DNA of 64,000 nt, taken from Bacteroidota bacterium. Lineage in GTDB: Bacteria > Bacteroidota > Bacteroidia > Chitinophagales > Chitinophagaceae. The stretch covers positions 124,001-188,000 of the forward strand of contig CANGQJ010000004.1 of the NCBI GenBank assembly GCA_947456625.1, written 5' to 3'. The notes beneath the pieces are model-generated. The model searched no databases. It saw only the letters and a list, made by a program, of their open reading frames with translations, and was not told the DNA's origin. Below, piece by piece: positions 61,574 to 64,000 of the stretch; the stretch's first letter is position 1, and every line of letters starts with the position of its first letter. The translations under genes and the position numbers were made by a program.

Positions 61574-62983
61574 TTATAATCCAATACTAATTGAGTAAAT
61601 GTAATCATATACTACACTTGCAAGTCCGGTTACAATCACACCAACTACACATATATACATGGCTAATTTTGAAACACCAGGCACTTCCAATTTTTGAATA
61701 GGTGATGCATTTTCGTCCATAAAAATAGATTTTACTACTTTTAAATAATAGTAAAAGCTAATGACCATATTTAATGCAGCAAAAATAATAATACCATAAT
61801 TTCCTTTGGCAGCACCTGCCATCATTAGAAATAATTTACCAAAGAATCCTGCCGTAGGCGGTACGCCTGCTAATGAGAAGAGTGCAATAGTTAATACCCA
61901 TGAAAGCATTGGGTTGGTTTTGTAAAAACCTTTAAAGTCTGAAATATTTCCCTTTCCGGTTAAGCTGCTAACAACTGATACCACACCAAAGGCTGCTAAA
62001 TTGGAGAAGATATATATTAAGATAAAGTAAATTAAAGAGGCTGCTCCCGCTTGTGAACTACCCGATATGCCAATTAATATAAAACCTACTTGTGCAATAG
62101 ATGAAAAAGCCAAAAAGCGTTTAAAATTATCCTGGCGTAAAGCAAATAAATTTCCAATTAAAATAGTAGCTGCTGCAAGCAATACCAAAATTAAATACCA
62201 AGTGCTTGCAATAGGGGTGAATACTTTGTATAATAAATTAACCAAAGTAAACAATACGGCTGCTTTGGAAATTACAGATAAAAAAGCAGTAACTGCTACT
62301 GGAGCACCTTCATACACATCGGCTGTCCATAAGTGAAAAGGAACTGCCGATATTTTAAATGCAAATCCAGCAATTAATAATATAAATGCAAACAACTGTA
62401 ATGGATTGCCGTTAATATGTGCTGTTAATATAGAAAAAGTTAATGTACCGCTCGTGCCATATAAAAATGAAATACCTAATAATAAAATACCAGAAGAAAA
62501 AGCTGAGGATAAAATTAATTTCATGGCTGCTTCGGATGATTTTCGTTTGGTTAAATCAAAATTAGCTGCTGCTGCCAATGGAATGGTAGACATTTCCAAC
62601 CCTAAATAAAACATTAATAAATTGCCACTTGAAATCATAAAGAACATACCCAGTAAGGATGTTAGGATAAGTAAATAAAACTCAATTACATTTTTATTAT
62701 TCTTTAGCCAGGCGTAGGATTGCATGGATATAATAAGTATTGCTAGGTTTAATAAATTTTTCTCAAATATTATTAAGGTATTGGTATTAAACATACCATT
62801 AAATAGTTCACCAGTTTCTTGACAACAAAAGCCTGCAGCTAAATTAATAAGTAGGGCGGCATTAATAAAGTTTAAAATATTTTCATTGCTGCGGTCTTTA
62901 CCCAATTTAATAAAGAGCAGTAAGAATATTAGCACTGTGAGTGCTAATTCCTGTCTTAATAGTATTAATATATTGTATGTCAT
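61574..62983 (-). CDS. nuoN: NADH-quinone oxidoreductase subunit N
   Basis: A 469-residue membrane subunit of respiratory complex I, one of three antiporter-like proton-pumping subunits. About 13-14 helices; family stretches are LLMFYLGLEMSTIPLAAAANFD, FKISAVPFHLWTADVYEGAPVAVTAFLSVISKAA (Lys and Trp typical of the Proton_antipo_M domain) and FSLAGVPPTAGFFGKLFL. It follows nuoM by 16 bases, the standard end of the nuo operon. Confidence 0.95.
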   Translation of the reverse strand: MTYNILILLRQELALTVLIFLLLFIKLGKDRSNENILNFINAALLINLAAGFCCQETGELFNGMFNTNTLIIFEKNLLNLAILIISMQSYAWLKNNKNVIEFYLLILTSLLGMFFMISSGNLLMFYLGLEMSTIPLAAAANFDLTKRKSSEAAMKLILSSAFSSGILLLGISFLYGTSGTLTFSILTAHINGNPLQLFAFILLIAGFAFKISAVPFHLWTADVYEGAPVAVTAFLSVISKAAVLFTLVNLLYKVFTPIASTWYLILVLLAAATILIGNLFALRQDNFKRFLAFSSIAQVGFILIGISGSSQAGAASLIYFILIYIFSNLAAFGVVSVVSSLTGKGNISDFKGFYKTNPMLSWVLTIALFSLAGVPPTAGFFGKLFLMMAGAAKGNYGIIIFAALNMVISFYYYLKVVKSIFMDENASPIQKLEVPGVSKLAMYICVVGVIVTGLASVVYDYIYSISIGL

Positions 62984-62999
62984 TGGTCTAAAATTCTAA

Positions 63000-64000
63000 T
63001 TATTTAAGTTGATTTACTTTTGCCATTTGCAACATAATTGCATCGGTGCTGGGTATGATTAAATGGTTTATTAAAAATGGCGCTAAACCAATAATTAAAA
63101 TGCCTACTATTAAAAGCACAGCTGCTAATTTTTCATTCCAAGTAGCATCGGTAAGTAACGCATGCTCATTACTAATTGGTCCCATAATAGCACGACCTGT
63201 TGCACGTAATATATAAACCGCTGTTACTACAATGGAGGCACCTGATAATATGGTTGCTAAACGATAAGCGCCATTAGGGTTTTGCCAGGAGCCCATAAAT
63301 ACAGTCATCTCAGCTACAAATCCACTAAAACCGGGTAGTCCCAGAGAACATAATCCAGCAATAACAAACACCGTACTTATAAATGGCATGGCTTTTAATA
63401 AGCCTCCTAATTGTGCCACCATTCTGGTGTGTGTTCTACTATAAATCATGCCTATTGCAGCAAAGAAAAGTGCTGTCATTAATCCGTGTGATACCATTTG
63501 TATAACTGCACCATTAATAGATGTTTTATTTAACATGCCAATACCTAATATCACAAATCCACAGTGACTAATACTTGAATAAGCATTGATGTATTTTAAA
63601 TCGGTTTGCATCATAGTTGCAAAAGCGCCATAAATAATTGCGATGGTGGCTAGTAAAATAATAATCCAAGAATAAGTATGCGCCGCATCGGGCATTAAAG
63701 CCGCTATGCGTAAACAACCGTATCCACCTAATTTCATAGAAATGCCTGCTAAGAACATACTTGCAGCTGTAGGTGCAGAAGCATGACCATCTGGTACCCA
63801 AGTATGAAAAGGGAATAATGCCGCAAACACACCAAATCCTAAGAAGGCAAATGGGAAGAAGAATTTTTGAACCCCAACTGGAATGCCTTGTTGGGTTATT
63901 TGCACCATATCAAAAGTATGTGTGTTATAATAAATTCCAAATAAGCCAACCATTACTAGTGCCGATCCTGCCATTAACATTAAAGCCAACTTCATGGCGC
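63000..64000 (-). CDS. nuoM: NADH-quinone oxidoreductase subunit M (5' truncated)
   Basis: The C-terminal two thirds of NuoM, running off the right edge; the Met at 63995 is internal, because the frame is still open there and the family is near 480-500 residues. Visible motifs are FPFHTWVPDGHASAPTAASMFLAGISMKLGGYG and YINAYSSISHCGFVILGI, with VSHGLMTALFFAAIGMIYSRTHTR and GLPGFSGFVAEMTVF. It is a proton-pumping antiporter-like subunit of complex I and part of the nuo operon with nuoN. Confidence 0.95.
   Translation of the reverse strand, partial: AMKLALMLMAGSALVMVGLFGIYYNTHTFDMVQITQQGIPVGVQKFFFPFAFLGFGVFAALFPFHTWVPDGHASAPTAASMFLAGISMKLGGYGCLRIAALMPDAAHTYSWIIILLATIAIIYGAFATMMQTDLKYINAYSSISHCGFVILGIGMLNKTSINGAVIQMVSHGLMTALFFAAIGMIYSRTHTRMVAQLGGLLKAMPFISTVFVIAGLCSLGLPGFSGFVAEMTVFMGSWQNPNGAYRLATILSGASIVVTAVYILRATGRAIMGPISNEHALLTDATWNEKLAAVLLIVGILIIGLAPFLINHLIIPSTDAIMLQMAKVNQLK

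Noticed and set aside
1-64000. Mobile elements, prophage, CRISPR arrays and rRNA
   Set aside because: No transposase, integrase, target-site duplication, regularly spaced repeat or rRNA-like sequence was seen; the window reads as stable core genome.

Overview
The window is AT-rich, densely coded chromosomal DNA of a Bacteroidota bacterium. Chitinophagaceae or a close relative is most likely. The evidence is gliding and type IX secretion genes (gldA-like, gldB, porT), a bacillithiol gene (bshA), a lineage-typical dihydroorotase, DUF1343 and metzincin-type secreted enzymes, and many copies of the Bacteroidota -7 promoter element TAnnTTTG. I see no insertion sequence, prophage or CRISPR array. 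Both ends cut a gene: an MFS transporter on the left and nuoM on the right. No gene-free stretch exceeds 300 bases.

Layout. 1-10 kb: MFS transporter, small membrane protein, gldA-like ATPase, eno, ftsB-like gene with nth, korA, a NodB deacetylase, a Bax-inhibitor protein and a fused 2-oxoacid dehydrogenase E1. 10-25 kb: dipeptidase, prfA, galE, a response regulator/kinase pair, pyrD with a metallo-beta-lactamase-fold hydrolase, thiolase, a large BNR-repeat exoprotein, a NamZ-like muramidase and nadE. 25-40 kb: gldB, apaG, icd, pdhC, a secreted metzincin, a histone H1-like protein, a CoA-binding protein, and the leftward run ubiE-porT-pyrC-mutS-like-yifB, with rsgA divergent from ubiE. 40-51 kb: gamma-carbonic anhydrase, a class III aminotransferase, bshA, an M28 peptidase, a stand-alone C-terminal half of carB, umuDC, and a probable amino-sugar salvage cluster (AmgK-like kinase fused to a RapZ C-terminal domain, MurU-like transferase, NagX-like membrane protein). 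51-54 kb: rfbBCA. 54-59.5 kb: a carotenoid locus, carH-like regulator, ECF sigma factor, crtI, crtB, crtZ and crtY. 59.5-64 kb: an unusual tRNA-Arg, small secreted or unknown proteins, then nuoN and nuoM on the minus strand.

How genes work together. The carotenoid locus encodes phytoene synthesis, desaturation, cyclisation and hydroxylation, which would give zeaxanthin-type pigment. It sits behind a MerR/B12-domain regulator with the Wx9EH signature of light-sensing CarH proteins. Four copies of a TTTTGTTTAA-like element surround the promoter of the ECF sigma gene that leads crtIB, so light-gated control is the best hypothesis. The kinase-RapZ fusion, MurU-like and NagX-like genes, with NamZ elsewhere in the window, suggest MurNAc salvage into UDP-MurNAc. 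Other points worth checking are a UmuD homologue with both protease residues replaced, a split carB with its own promoter, promoter boxes only 3-4 bases from start codons (candidate leaderless mRNAs), and a 35-codon ORF absent from the ORF track.

Several starts in the supplied ORF track were moved to internal ATGs on the basis of promoter position, signal peptides or family alignment. All functions are read from sequence motifs and memory of families; no database search was run.
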